A stretch of 42,148 bases of DNA from Thioploca sp. (GCA_012032555.1 JAAUSR010000045.1:1-42148); one strand, 5' to 3'. Shown: positions 30,420 to 39,439, counted from the first letter of the stretch. Program-made: numbers and translations. The notes: a model not told the origin generated them from the sequence alone.

Positions 30420-30471
30420 TTGCTACGCTTGCTAATTTAGATTTTTTTAGCATTAACAAGGAGTAATTCTT

Positions 30472-30945
30472 ATGAAGAATTTAACACTCGAATATGATAG
30501 GGATTTTGATGCTTGGATTCAACAACACATTACTTTACTTAAGCAAGGTAGAGTGAATGAGATTGATATTGAGCATCTGATTGAGGAGCTTGAGGATATG
30601 GGCAAAAGTAACCGCCGTGAATTGGTTAATCGGCTTATCCCATTGATTGCTCATCTGTTGAAATGGGAATATCAGTACAACCAATTGCAGGATCGTTGGG
30701 GTTCATTTACCGGAGGAAGTTGGAAGGGGACAATTACTGAACAACGAACAAAAATTACTTTGCTTTTTAAACAAAACCCTAGCTTAAAGAGTAAGTTACA
30801 AGATGCTGTATTGGAAGCCTATCCCAATGCTTTAGACATTGCAGTTGATGAAACCGGGTTGCCTAAATCAACTTTCCCGAAGAGTTGCTCTTATACCATC
30901 GAGCAATTGTTGGACAGAAAATTTTACCCTACCCTTAAAGATTAA
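30472..30945 (+). CDS. DUF29 family protein (second copy)
   Basis: The protein has 157 residues and is paralogous to the gene at 28998. It shows DFDAWIQQHITLLKQGRVNE, IDIEHLIEELEDMGKSNRRE, LIAHLLKWEYQYNQLQDRW, SWKGTITEQRTKI, and the ending CSYTIEQLLDRKFYPTL. A strong AAGGAG ribosome site precedes the ATG. Similarity to the first copy is moderate, so the duplication is old or the two came separately. The function is unknown. Confidence 0.9.
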   Translation: MKNLTLEYDRDFDAWIQQHITLLKQGRVNEIDIEHLIEELEDMGKSNRRELVNRLIPLIAHLLKWEYQYNQLQDRWGSFTGGSWKGTITEQRTKITLLFKQNPSLKSKLQDAVLEAYPNALDIAVDETGLPKSTFPKSCSYTIEQLLDRKFYPTLKD

Positions 30946-31574
30946 TTTTCGGGCAATACTAATTAAAGATAGCACATAGCCCGGTAGCCCGGTAGGGTGG
31001 GCAAAAGCAAAGCGTTGCCCACCTTTTTCCTGGTGCCAATTAAAGGTGGGCAAAATGCCGGGATCATTTTGTGCCAACACCAAACACCCGGGCGGCATTT
31101 CACCCACCCTACTTGGCTGCACCGCACCGCAGGAGCAGCGCCATACGTATTCCCACGCCGGCGCGTCACTGCCATGAAGTTAAGTTCTTTACTTCCCCCT
31201 TCGTCAAAGGGAGAGAGAGGGGTGCGGGTGCCGATTTGTAAGCAGTACCCGAATGTTTTAAATAGCCTTATGGATGCTCAAAATGTTGGGTCAAGGTTTA
31301 CAAACCTTGACCCGCGAGCTGCCCAATACGGTACTCAAACATAACACAACTGTGTTAATATCGCTCACGGGTGACTCCTGGTTTGATATTGGCGGATTGG
31401 TTTTCACCAATATTTTACTTCAGTCACCTTTTTTTCAACCGGTTATCTCATTCTTCTGTTTTGGCGAAGGTATTGTAAAGTTAGAAGGTAATATCAATTG
31501 TTGGTTTCCCCAGTTTTTAGCATAATGACTTCTCATAATAATGATTTTCTTCTTATACCAGCTAGGAGTTAACA
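30946..31574. other. Intergenic repeat block
   Basis: This is 629 bp without a supported gene. It holds GTAGGGTGGGC-type (family C) sequence around 30990-31025, partly repeated to about 31110. There is a perfect 12-bp-arm hairpin GGGTCAAGGTTT/AAACCTTGACCC at 31288-31313, followed by GCGAG as in the family B unit at 148-152. A smaller hairpin, ATATTGG/CCAATAT, lies near 31388-31414. Short open frames here follow repeat sequence and show no family. Confidence 0.6.
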
Positions 31575-32924
31575 ATGAAACTTAGCAAGTTATTATTTTT
31601 TGTCTTAATGTTTTTAGGATTCTCTAAAGTATTAGCAGCCACAGATTGCACTCAAGTCACTCAAATACCTCAAATTGAATGTGAGGCTTTAGTCGCATTT
31701 TATAATAGTACTGGTGGTCCTAATTGGATAGATAATACGGGTTGGAATGAGAGTAATACGCCATGTGATTGGATTGGGGTATTCTGTTTTGGCAATGATC
31801 ATGTAGGTGATCATGTATTTGAGATTGCAATGGCATCGAATGGGTTAGTTGGTTTTATTCCTCCGGAACTTGGTAATCTTAGTGAGATGAAATTTCTTTA
31901 CATAGATGAGAATCAGTTGACTGGCTCGATTCCACCTGAATTAGGTAACCTTACTAATTTAGTGCTTTTTAATTTATCTCGTAATCCACTAACTGGTTCA
32001 ATTCCGGCGGAACTGGGTAATCTTAGTAATTTGCAATCATTTTATTTAGGTAATACTCAAATAAGTGGTTCGATTCCTCCTGAATTAGGTAATCTTAGTA
32101 GATTGCGGGAGCTTTCCTTAATTTATAATCAACTGAGTGGTTCAATCCCGGCGGAACTGGGTAATCTTAGTAGTTTACAATCACTTTCTCTAGTAGTTAA
32201 TCAATTAAGTGGTTCGATTCCCGCAGAATTAGGTAACCTTAAAAATTTGCAAATTATTGAATTGAATAATAATCAACTGAGTGGTTTAATTCCTATGAAA
32301 TTGGGTAATCTTGATAATTTGCAATCACTTGACTTAGGTTTTAATCAATTAAGTGGCTCAATACCTACAAAGTTAGGTAATCTTAGTAATTTAAGAATGC
32401 TTTCTCTGAGAAATAATCAACTTTGTGGTGGTATTCCACTTTCATTGATAAATCTTAATAATTTGTTTTTCTTAGATTTAGAAGATAATGGCCTGAATGT
32501 TACTAATCTAGCTCCAGAGCTAGAAGAGTTTTTTAATAATGTAATTGTTGTTGCTTTGGAACCTCAAAATCCCTCTATTTGCCCAACTTCATTAGCAACC
32601 TTAGCAACCTTTGAGGCTATACCAAACTCAAAGAAAGTCTTATTAAAATGGCGAACCTTATTTGAAGACCAAAACGCTGGCTATTTCATCTGGCGGGGAC
32701 AACCGAATAACTCTCAATGTACCTCTAATCTAGAAAATTATCATGATATTGTCCTCGTTGGTTTTGAGGCTAGCAAGGGTAATGGTTTTTCTGGAACAAC
32801 TTACCTCTATCAGGACCATACTGTTAAACCAAAAACCACCTACTGCTACCTTCTAGAAGATCGTGATTTTGGAAGTAATAGAACTTTCCATTGGGATTCA
32901 ATTGTATCAGTGACTACTGACTGA
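31575..32924 (+). CDS. Secreted plant-type leucine-rich-repeat protein
   Basis: The 449-residue protein has a signal peptide (LLFFVLMFLGFSKVLA). An LRR N-cap (ALVAFYNSTGGPNWIDNTGW, CDWIGVFC) is followed by nine 24-residue repeats of the plant-specific class (consensus LSGSIPxELGNLxNLQxLxL, x.NQ), at residues about 95-310. The C-terminal 100 residues resemble a fibronectin-III-like domain (KKVLLKWRTLFEDQNAGYFI, then WRG; TTYCYLLEDRDFGSNRTFH). It is probably exported and may bind proteins or surfaces. AGGAG precedes the ATG. The repeats are highly regular at DNA level, which favours copy-number change. Confidence 0.9.
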   Translation: MKLSKLLFFVLMFLGFSKVLAATDCTQVTQIPQIECEALVAFYNSTGGPNWIDNTGWNESNTPCDWIGVFCFGNDHVGDHVFEIAMASNGLVGFIPPELGNLSEMKFLYIDENQLTGSIPPELGNLTNLVLFNLSRNPLTGSIPAELGNLSNLQSFYLGNTQISGSIPPELGNLSRLRELSLIYNQLSGSIPAELGNLSSLQSLSLVVNQLSGSIPAELGNLKNLQIIELNNNQLSGLIPMKLGNLDNLQSLDLGFNQLSGSIPTKLGNLSNLRMLSLRNNQLCGGIPLSLINLNNLFFLDLEDNGLNVTNLAPELEEFFNNVIVVALEPQNPSICPTSLATLATFEAIPNSKKVLLKWRTLFEDQNAGYFIWRGQPNNSQCTSNLENYHDIVLVGFEASKGNGFSGTTYLYQDHTVKPKTTYCYLLEDRDFGSNRTFHWDSIVSVTTD

Positions 32925-33045
32925 TTATGAGTGTGAATTAGTGACTAATAAAATGGGTGAGCATTTAGACTGTCTCACCCGTTATAAACTTAGTTTATGA
33001 ATTGCTTAGAGTTGTAGTGGTACTCTGGCTAAAAGAAGGTGAACT

Positions 33046-33867
33046 ATGAAACGAATATTTCCAACAGAAATAGAACAACGAAATTCCCATAAACTTAGAA
33101 ATTTAGTATGTCGTCTTTCTTCTCATAAAGACATGGCTAGCGTTTCTAGTCATTTACGCAATTATAACGTTGCAGAACTTATTGGATTGGTTGGAATACT
33201 TGATAGTCATCCTAAAATTAAGGGTGTACCTCTTATATCAGCGAATCCTGCCAAATATCAGCAAACTAAAGGAACTGTATCGAACCCATTTACTCATGCA
33301 ATGCCATGTTATTTACTATTGAATAAAGAAGACATGAAGAACTTTTTTGATTCTGCTAAAGCTAAAACTGTTGTTGATAGGATATTTGGTATGGGTGTTA
33401 TGGCTCCTGACAACTGGCATGATTTAGATGGATTTAAATCGAGTGAAAATAAAAGTATGAAGCCAAGCCAAGTAAATATCGTTGATAATATTAATGAAAG
33501 ATATCGTTTTGGTGATGGATTAGTTGATTCACTTGTAATGACAATGAATAGAGCTGTTGGGCGTGGTTCTTGGGAAGCATCCGGAGTGCACCAACATAAT
33601 TTATCATCGTTAGAAGACTTTGTTTATCACCATTATAATCATGTTTGGAGGCAAAATGCTTTTGGAGCATATTCAATTACATCTGATAACTTACAGAAAA
33701 AACAACAAGAAGCTAAGGAATCGAATGATCAAGATCGAATTGATATAATCCAACAGCGCATTGATATTGTTGATGAACAAAGAAGAGTACTTCAACAAGA
33801 TACAATTAATGTTAAGGAAGTAGTTAGGAATCTTGTGTCTGATACTGCTGGAGAGAAGTGGGAATAG
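33046..33867 (+). CDS. Unrecognised protein
   Basis: I do not recognise this 273-residue protein. There is no signal peptide or membrane segment. It begins MKRIFPTEIEQRNSHKLRNL. The middle contains HAMPCYLLLNKEDMKNFFDS and NWHDLDGFKSSENKSMKPSQ, with the histidine-rich HQHNLSSLEDFVYHHYNH. The C-terminal 60 residues are a charged predicted coiled coil (NLQKKQQEAKESNDQDRIDI, then QQRIDIVDEQRRVLQQD). A good AAGGTG ribosome site precedes the ATG. Its richness in Asn, Lys and AT resembles the LRR gene before it, which ends 121 bp upstream. Together they may be transferred DNA. Function unknown. Confidence 0.6.
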   Translation: MKRIFPTEIEQRNSHKLRNLVCRLSSHKDMASVSSHLRNYNVAELIGLVGILDSHPKIKGVPLISANPAKYQQTKGTVSNPFTHAMPCYLLLNKEDMKNFFDSAKAKTVVDRIFGMGVMAPDNWHDLDGFKSSENKSMKPSQVNIVDNINERYRFGDGLVDSLVMTMNRAVGRGSWEASGVHQHNLSSLEDFVYHHYNHVWRQNAFGAYSITSDNLQKKQQEAKESNDQDRIDIIQQRIDIVDEQRRVLQQDTINVKEVVRNLVSDTAGEKWE

Positions 33868-33910
33868 ATGAGTTTATTTCAAAAGAACTCTACCTTTCTG
33901 ATTTAGCAGC

Positions 33911-34081
33911 TCACGTTACGCACTCAGCAGAATTTTGAAGTTCTCGTAATTGTTTAAATGCTTGCTGAATAGCTTTAATGTAGCACGTAGGCTGGGTTGA
34001 GGGACGAAACCCAGCTTTCTTGAGATCATTCTTTTGATCATCATTGGGTAGTTCAAAGTATTTATCTAATGAGTTTAACAT
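33911..34081 (-). CDS. Small ORF carrying an in-frame palindromic repeat
   Basis: This is a 56-codon frame: MLNSLDKYFELPNDDQKNDL, then KKAGFRPSTQPTCY encoded by the palindrome at 33982-34017, then IKAIQQAFKQLRELQNSAE and CVT. The parts on both sides are amphipathic and could be a helical protein in which the repeat is a later insertion. There is no clear ribosome site and no recognised family, so it may be fortuitous. Confidence 0.35.
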   Translation of the reverse strand: MLNSLDKYFELPNDDQKNDLKKAGFRPSTQPTCYIKAIQQAFKQLRELQNSAECVT

Positions 34082-34130
34082 CAGTTTTGGGTAAGCTGGG
34101 TTTCGTTCCTCAACCCAGCCTACTCGTGCT
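33982..34130. repeat. Third inverted-repeat element (family A)
   Basis: Long inverted ends of 36-38 bp: AGCACGTAGGCTGGGTTGAG and onward at 33982-34017, and the complement ending CAGCCTACTCGTGCT at 34130. The arms differ by a 2-bp gap and a few substitutions, and each arm is itself a hairpin. The interior (about 75 bp) is unrelated to the interior of the copies at 189-325 and 2703-2840, so the same ends enclose different cargo. Confidence 0.7.
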
Positions 34131-34149
34131 TATACACCCTACGCGGGTT

Positions 34150-34415
34150 GCCTGGCAACAGTTATAAACGGAATAATTTGACTGTCTGGTATTAGATGTT
34201 GATCTAGAGAAAAGTACTGGGTTACAATGGCTAGAACAATTCTACCAACAACCCCTGCTCGCACCATTACCGCTGATTATTTATGCTCAGCGCGATTTGA
34301 CTGATAAAGAACAACAAATTTTACAACGCTGTGCTGATTGCCTCACCATTAAACAAGTACATTCACCAGAACGATTTCTCGATGAAGTGACTTTATTTCT
34401 CCATCAACTGGAAGC
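34150..34415 (+). pseudogene. Stray copy of the middle receiver domain of the first hybrid kinase
   Basis: The 266 bp align without gaps to 28271-28536 of the first kinase gene, with about a dozen substitutions by eye. The translated part is DCLVLDVDLEKSTGLQWLEQ onward to TLFLHQLEA. After GGAAGC the match ends abruptly and the frame runs into a stop at 34437 (QELIL). There is no start codon. It lies directly upstream of the second kinase operon, whose own receiver is much less similar. It is a recent partial duplication and probably not expressed as a domain. Confidence 0.85.
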
Positions 34416-34510
34416 AGTTCAAGAACTTATCTTATAAATAAGCAGTTAATAAGATACAAAAACTAAACCTGGCTGGGTTGATTTATTTTGGTTTTTTTAA
34501 GGAGATAACG

Positions 34511-35503
34511 ATGAAATTTAAGCAGTTTATTCTATTGTTAGGGCTGATTAGTTGGTCTTTACCGGGATTAGCCGAAACTTATAAATTAGGTCTGGTTGAA
34601 TGGATGCCTTGGAGTACCGCTTATGTAGCGCAACAACAAGGATTTTGGCAAGACGCTGGCATTGACATTATAGTTAAACAATTTGCTAATTATGAAACTG
34701 AGAACCTTAAAGCCTTTGAAAATCACAAAACTGACTTTATGCTCAGTATGTTAGGTAATGTCATCGAAATGATCAATCATTCTCCTGAGTACGTCATCAT
34801 TTACGAACACGATTGGTCTCATGGTGGGGATTTATTTATTCTGCATCAGAGTCTTTCCCGTTTGGAACAGATCCAAGGTAAAAAAATTGGGGTCTATACA
34901 CGATCAGCACCGATTCAGTTTTTTATCAAGCAAGTGCTCGATAAAGCCAAAATTAATGTCAACGAAGTCAAATTAGTAGAAATAGCCAATACCTATGATT
35001 TAAATCAAGCTTTTAAGAAAGGTAAATTAGCGGCGATTGTCAGTTATGATCCCGAAGCCTCTAAATCTATTAAAGAAAAAGTGGGGCAATTATTATTCAC
35101 TTCGGCGGATTTTCCTGGGGTTATTCCTGAAGGTATTAGTGTTCAAAAGCCGCTTTTAGAAAAACATCCCGAAGTGGTCAAAAAATTCTTACAAGGTTGG
35201 TTACGTGCGGTTCAATGGCAAGCTGATCCCAGTAATAAAGCCGATTTTTATACCATTTTAAGAAAAACCATGTTTAGTGACCACCCCCATACTGATGCCG
35301 AATTGGATGCACTCACTACCGGTGGTAAGATTCATACCGATCTAGACACGATCCTCACCAGCAATCAACAAGATGCTCCAACTTATATTAAAGAACTTCT
35401 CCTTTATCTCCAACAAACCGATCAACTCATTCATTCTTTACAGCCCCAAGACTATATCCAAACCCAAATCGCTATAACAGCAGCGCAATCTATTTTTAAA
35501 TAA
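34511..35503 (+). CDS. Periplasmic ABC-type substrate-binding protein (NMT1/SsuA-like)
   Basis: The start at 34511 follows AAGGAG and gives 330 residues with a signal peptide (FILLLGLISWSLPGLAE). The mature protein follows the NMT1/THI5/SsuA/TauA fold: LGLVEWMPWSTAYVAQQQGF, WQDAGIDI, NVIEMINHSPEYVIIYEHD, GKKIGVYTRSAPIQFF, FPGVIPEGISVQ and VVKKFLQGWLRAVQW. The family binds nitrate, sulfonates, taurine or pyrimidine precursors. The ligand is not readable here. No permease or ATPase gene is near. It is 37 bp ahead of a membrane hybrid kinase, so it may present ligand to that sensor. Confidence 0.9.
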   Translation: MKFKQFILLLGLISWSLPGLAETYKLGLVEWMPWSTAYVAQQQGFWQDAGIDIIVKQFANYETENLKAFENHKTDFMLSMLGNVIEMINHSPEYVIIYEHDWSHGGDLFILHQSLSRLEQIQGKKIGVYTRSAPIQFFIKQVLDKAKINVNEVKLVEIANTYDLNQAFKKGKLAAIVSYDPEASKSIKEKVGQLLFTSADFPGVIPEGISVQKPLLEKHPEVVKKFLQGWLRAVQWQADPSNKADFYTILRKTMFSDHPHTDAELDALTTGGKIHTDLDTILTSNQQDAPTYIKELLLYLQQTDQLIHSLQPQDYIQTQIAITAAQSIFK

Positions 35504-35540
35504 TTGATTAATAAATTAGTTTTTATTAAAAGGATAAGCT

Positions 35541-38500
35541 GTGTATCTGCGATCTAAACTATTGCTCCAAACTATTATTGTAGTGGTATTTCTGAGTGTG
35601 ACTAGTGGTGGCATCGGTTTTTTTTATACTTATCATGTGGCTCATATTTCCACGATTTTAGTGGAAACTGAAGCTATTCCGATCTTAAAAATTAAGGGGT
35701 TAGAAAAATTAATCTTAGAAATTTGGCTACGCTTAATTCTGCATAGCAGTGTGACGGATGATGAAACCATGCAACGGGTTAGACAAGAACTATCGCAACT
35801 TGAACAGCAACTTAACAAACGCATCAAACTGATTGCCTTGCGTTATCTACGGGCTGATACTGATGAATCAAGTAGTCAACCTTGGTTTGCTTTTCAAGAA
35901 ACGGAGGAAAAATTTGCTGATATTATTTCTCAAGTATTACATTTCAGTGAGGACTATGATAAGCAACAAGCTATGCAATTAGTGATTAGCGGTGCTGGCT
36001 GGACCACTTATCAGCAAATGACGGATTTATTAAATACCTTAATTGAAAGTCACCAAAAACGGATGGAAGCCTTACGAGATGCTGCTATCAATGCGCAACA
36101 ACATGCTGCCTGGGCAATCACTGTTTTAACTGCGATAGTAGGCTTAATTGCTTTAATCTTAATTACGCGGTTAACTCAACAATTAACCAAACCGTTGATG
36201 CTGATTAATTCTCACCTCAAAGCGTTATCACAAGGTAAATTAATCAAAGAAGCCCTCACTTATCAAACCCGAGATGAAATTGGTGAAATTGTTTATTCTG
36301 CCCAACAATTGAAAGAAGGAATTAAAACCACTATTGCTCAAGCACATGCCATTGCCACTGGCAATTATCATATTGAAATTAAACGCTTGTCTAAAGACGA
36401 TCAGTTGGGACAAGCCTTAATAGATATGACCCAAGCGTTACAACAAGCTGCCGCACAAAAAGCTAAACAAGACTGGCTCAAAACTGGTCAGACTCAGCTT
36501 AATGATTGTATTAGTGGTGAACAAAATATTATTCATTTAGCAGAAAATATTATTAATTTTCTTACACCTTACTTAGAAGCTCAAATTGGTGCTTTTTACC
36601 TTTACCAAGCCGAAGCAGAGGAAACGCAACCGCCTTATTTAAAGATGATAGCCAGTCATGCCTATATTTGGCGTAGTCACTCAGTTTATGAATTTAAATT
36701 GGGTGAAGGGATTGTCGGACAGGCTGGTTTGGAACGCAAACCGTTTGTGATCGCCAAAGCACCATCTAACTACATTTCCATTGGTAGTGGTTTGGGAGAG
36801 GCAGCACCAGCTACCATTTTAGTAGCGCCATTTTTGTATGAGAACCAGTTAAAAGGGGTAATTGAATTAGCTGCTTTTACGGCTTTCACGGAATTGCATC
36901 TGGAATTTTTAGCGCAGGTGTTACCCGGTATTGCAATTGCCGTCAATACCGCCGAATCACGTACGCAAATGCAAGTTTTGTTAGACAAAAGTCAAGCGCA
37001 AGCGGAGATATTACAATCTCAGCAATTGGAATTACAACAAAGTAACGATAGATTAACCAAACAAACCGAAGAACTCCAACATCAATCCGAAGAACTTCAA
37101 GCGCAACAAGAAGAACTGCGTCAAATTAATGAAGAACTCGAAATCCGCACCCGTGATCTAGAACGCCAACAAGCCGCTATCCAAGAAAAAAATGCCACGC
37201 TCGAAAAAACTAAATTGGAATTACAAACCAAAGCCAATGAATTAGAATTAGCCAGTAAATACAAATCAGAATTTTTAGCGAATATGTCGCACGAACTGCG
37301 GACACCTTTAAATAGTTTACTGATTTTGGCACAACTTCTCGCTGATAATAAAGACAACAATCTGACCGCTACGCAGATTAAATATGCCAATACCATTCAC
37401 AACGCCGGTTCCGATTTACTGTCGCTCATTAACGATATTTTAGATTTATCTAAAGTTGAAGCTGGCAAAGTTGAAATTCATCCGGAAGAAGTTCTGTTTG
37501 CTGACTTAATTGAATCGCTGGAACAAAAATTCAACCATATTGCCGCAGAAAAAGGGATTGGTTTTACGATTCAATTAGCTGCGGATTTACCGGAGAGTTG
37601 GTATACCGATTCCCAACGTTTGATACAAGTTATCACCAATTTAATTGCCAATGCGTTTAAATTTACCGCTCAAGGTGGCATTACCGTTGACATTTCTCGA
37701 CCCGCAGCTACCACTAATTTATCTCGAAGTCACTTAGACCCACACACCACCATTGCTATCCAGGTGACGGATACGGGCATTGGTATTCCCACTGAGAAGC
37801 AAAAAGTCATTTTCGAAGCCTTTCAACAAGCTGATGGTACCACTAGCCGCCGCTATGGTGGTACTGGCTTAGGATTATCGATTTCTCGCCAGTTAATACA
37901 ACTGTTAGGAGGAGAGATTCAATTACATAGTGAAGCGGGGCAAGGTAGTACGTTTACCTGCTACTTACCCGAACGTATTCAAGATCATAAAACCCTTTCT
38001 TCACCTTCACCAACGAAATTAGCGGCAAAGGTTTCTCAACCAACGATTAATACCAATAAACTAGCGATAACAACGGTAACTAACCCAGTAACTATACCAC
38101 CACCGCCAACCATTAAAGATGATCGAGACAATTTGGCTGCTGATGATAAATTTTTATTAATCATTGAAGATGATCATCAATTTGCCCAAGTGTTAATGGA
38201 AATAGCTCATGAAAAAGCTTTCAAGTGCTTACTAGCAGCCGATGGTGACACCGGTTTACAACTGGCGGCAACCTATCAACCGCATGCAATTATCCTTGAC
38301 ATTGGCTTACCACAGGTCGATGGTTGGAGCGTCATGGAACAACTCAAAGATGATCCGGTTACCCGTCATATTCCAGTTCACTTTGTTTCCGGTACTGATG
38401 AAAGCCAAGATGCCAAAAAGATGGGCGCGATTGGTTACTGTCTCAAGCCAGTTAGCATGGCACAATTAGGTGAAGCCTTTAAGCAAATAGAAACATTTAT

Positions 38501-39317
38501 CACCACAACGGTAAGAAATTTACTGGTCATCGTCGATAATCCGCAACGTGAACAAGCCATTTTGCAATGGGTTAATGGCGGCGATATTCAAACCACGGTA
38601 GTGACCACTGCAGCAGAGGCTCAACAACAACTCCAATCTCAACACGTTGACTGTATTGTTTTAGATGTTAGTGTTGGCAAAAACACTGGTTTACAATGGC
38701 TTGAGCAATTGTATAACGAAATTTATCTCGCGCAAATGCCCGTAATTATTTATGCCGAACGGGAATTGACCCCAGCAGAAGAAACGATTTTACAAAAATA
38801 TCACGACTTCCTCACCATTAAAAAAGTCTATTCACCAGAACGGTTGGTAGATGAAGTGACTTTATTTCTCCATCAAGTTGAATCGCAACTTCCTCAAGAA
38901 CAACAGCAACTGTTACATAAAATCCGTAATAAAGAAGCGATTTTTGCCGGTAAAAAAGTCCTGATAGTCGATGATGATGTGCGGAATGTCTTTGCTTTAG
39001 CAGCGACTTTAGAAGATAAAGAAATGGAAATTGTCGTTGCTCGCAATGGTCAAGAAGCCTTACAAGCTTTAGAAACCCAGTCTGATATTAGTGCGATTCT
39101 CATGGATATTATGATGCCCGGCATGGATGGTTATGAAGCCATTCGCCAAATTCGCAGCCAAATTCGATTTCGCCAATTGCCCATCATTGCCCTGACAGCC
39201 AAAGCGATGAAAGGCGATAAAACCAAATGTATTGAAGCTGGCGCCAGTGATTACTTAGCTAAGCCCTTTGATGCCAATAAATTATTATCTTTACTAAGAG
39301 TATGGTTGCATCGATGA
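35541..39317 (+). CDS. Hybrid histidine kinase with 4-helix periplasmic sensor, GAF and three receivers
   Basis: The gene has a GTG start after AAAGGAT and encodes 1258 residues. TM1 lies at 7-29. A helical periplasmic region of about 160 residues looks like a four-helix-bundle sensor. TM2 at about 193-213 is followed by HAMP (PLMLINSHLKALSQGKL), GAF at about 335-470, a long Gln/Glu coiled coil (480-570), HisKA with His-584 in MSHELRTPLNS and HATPase_c (GTGLGLSI). Three receivers (870-985, 992-1110, 1138-1258) have acceptors in ILDIGLP, IVLDVSVG and LMDIMMPGMDG. From the GAF onward it is closely paralogous to the kinase at 24210, while the sensor part differs. It follows a substrate-binding protein gene. 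Confidence 0.95.
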   Translation: MYLRSKLLLQTIIVVVFLSVTSGGIGFFYTYHVAHISTILVETEAIPILKIKGLEKLILEIWLRLILHSSVTDDETMQRVRQELSQLEQQLNKRIKLIALRYLRADTDESSSQPWFAFQETEEKFADIISQVLHFSEDYDKQQAMQLVISGAGWTTYQQMTDLLNTLIESHQKRMEALRDAAINAQQHAAWAITVLTAIVGLIALILITRLTQQLTKPLMLINSHLKALSQGKLIKEALTYQTRDEIGEIVYSAQQLKEGIKTTIAQAHAIATGNYHIEIKRLSKDDQLGQALIDMTQALQQAAAQKAKQDWLKTGQTQLNDCISGEQNIIHLAENIINFLTPYLEAQIGAFYLYQAEAEETQPPYLKMIASHAYIWRSHSVYEFKLGEGIVGQAGLERKPFVIAKAPSNYISIGSGLGEAAPATILVAPFLYENQLKGVIELAAFTAFTELHLEFLAQVLPGIAIAVNTAESRTQMQVLLDKSQAQAEILQSQQLELQQSNDRLTKQTEELQHQSEELQAQQEELRQINEELEIRTRDLERQQAAIQEKNATLEKTKLELQTKANELELASKYKSEFLANMSHELRTPLNSLLILAQLLADNKDNNLTATQIKYANTIHNAGSDLLSLINDILDLSKVEAGKVEIHPEEVLFADLIESLEQKFNHIAAEKGIGFTIQLAADLPESWYTDSQRLIQVITNLIANAFKFTAQGGITVDISRPAATTNLSRSHLDPHTTIAIQVTDTGIGIPTEKQKVIFEAFQQADGTTSRRYGGTGLGLSISRQLIQLLGGEIQLHSEAGQGSTFTCYLPERIQDHKTLSSPSPTKLAAKVSQPTINTNKLAITTVTNPVTIPPPPTIKDDRDNLAADDKFLLIIEDDHQFAQVLMEIAHEKAFKCLLAADGDTGLQLAATYQPHAIILDIGLPQVDGWSVMEQLKDDPVTRHIPVHFVSGTDESQDAKKMGAIGYCLKPVSMAQLGEAFKQIETFITTTVRNLLVIVDNPQREQAILQWVNGGDIQTTVVTTAAEAQQQLQSQHVDCIVLDVSVGKNTGLQWLEQLYNEIYLAQMPVIIYAERELTPAEETILQKYHDFLTIKKVYSPERLVDEVTLFLHQVESQLPQEQQQLLHKIRNKEAIFAGKKVLIVDDDVRNVFALAATLEDKEMEIVVARNGQEALQALETQSDISAILMDIMMPGMDGYEAIRQIRSQIRFRQLPIIALTAKAMKGDKTKCIEAGASDYLAKPFDANKLLSLLRVWLHR

Positions 39318-39439
39318 TTAGATAATTCATGATTTAAATTACTATGGCTGAATTTAGGGTGTGCAAAAAAGCGTAGCATTACCTACCATTCTCTCTGTCA
39401 GCAACGAGTTAACTAGTTAAATTAGAGTTAAAAATTACC

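Noticed and set aside
31274-31525. 83-codon open frame after the repeat block
   Set aside because: It begins inside the repeat sequence, has no ribosome site or recognised family, and is probably fortuitous.
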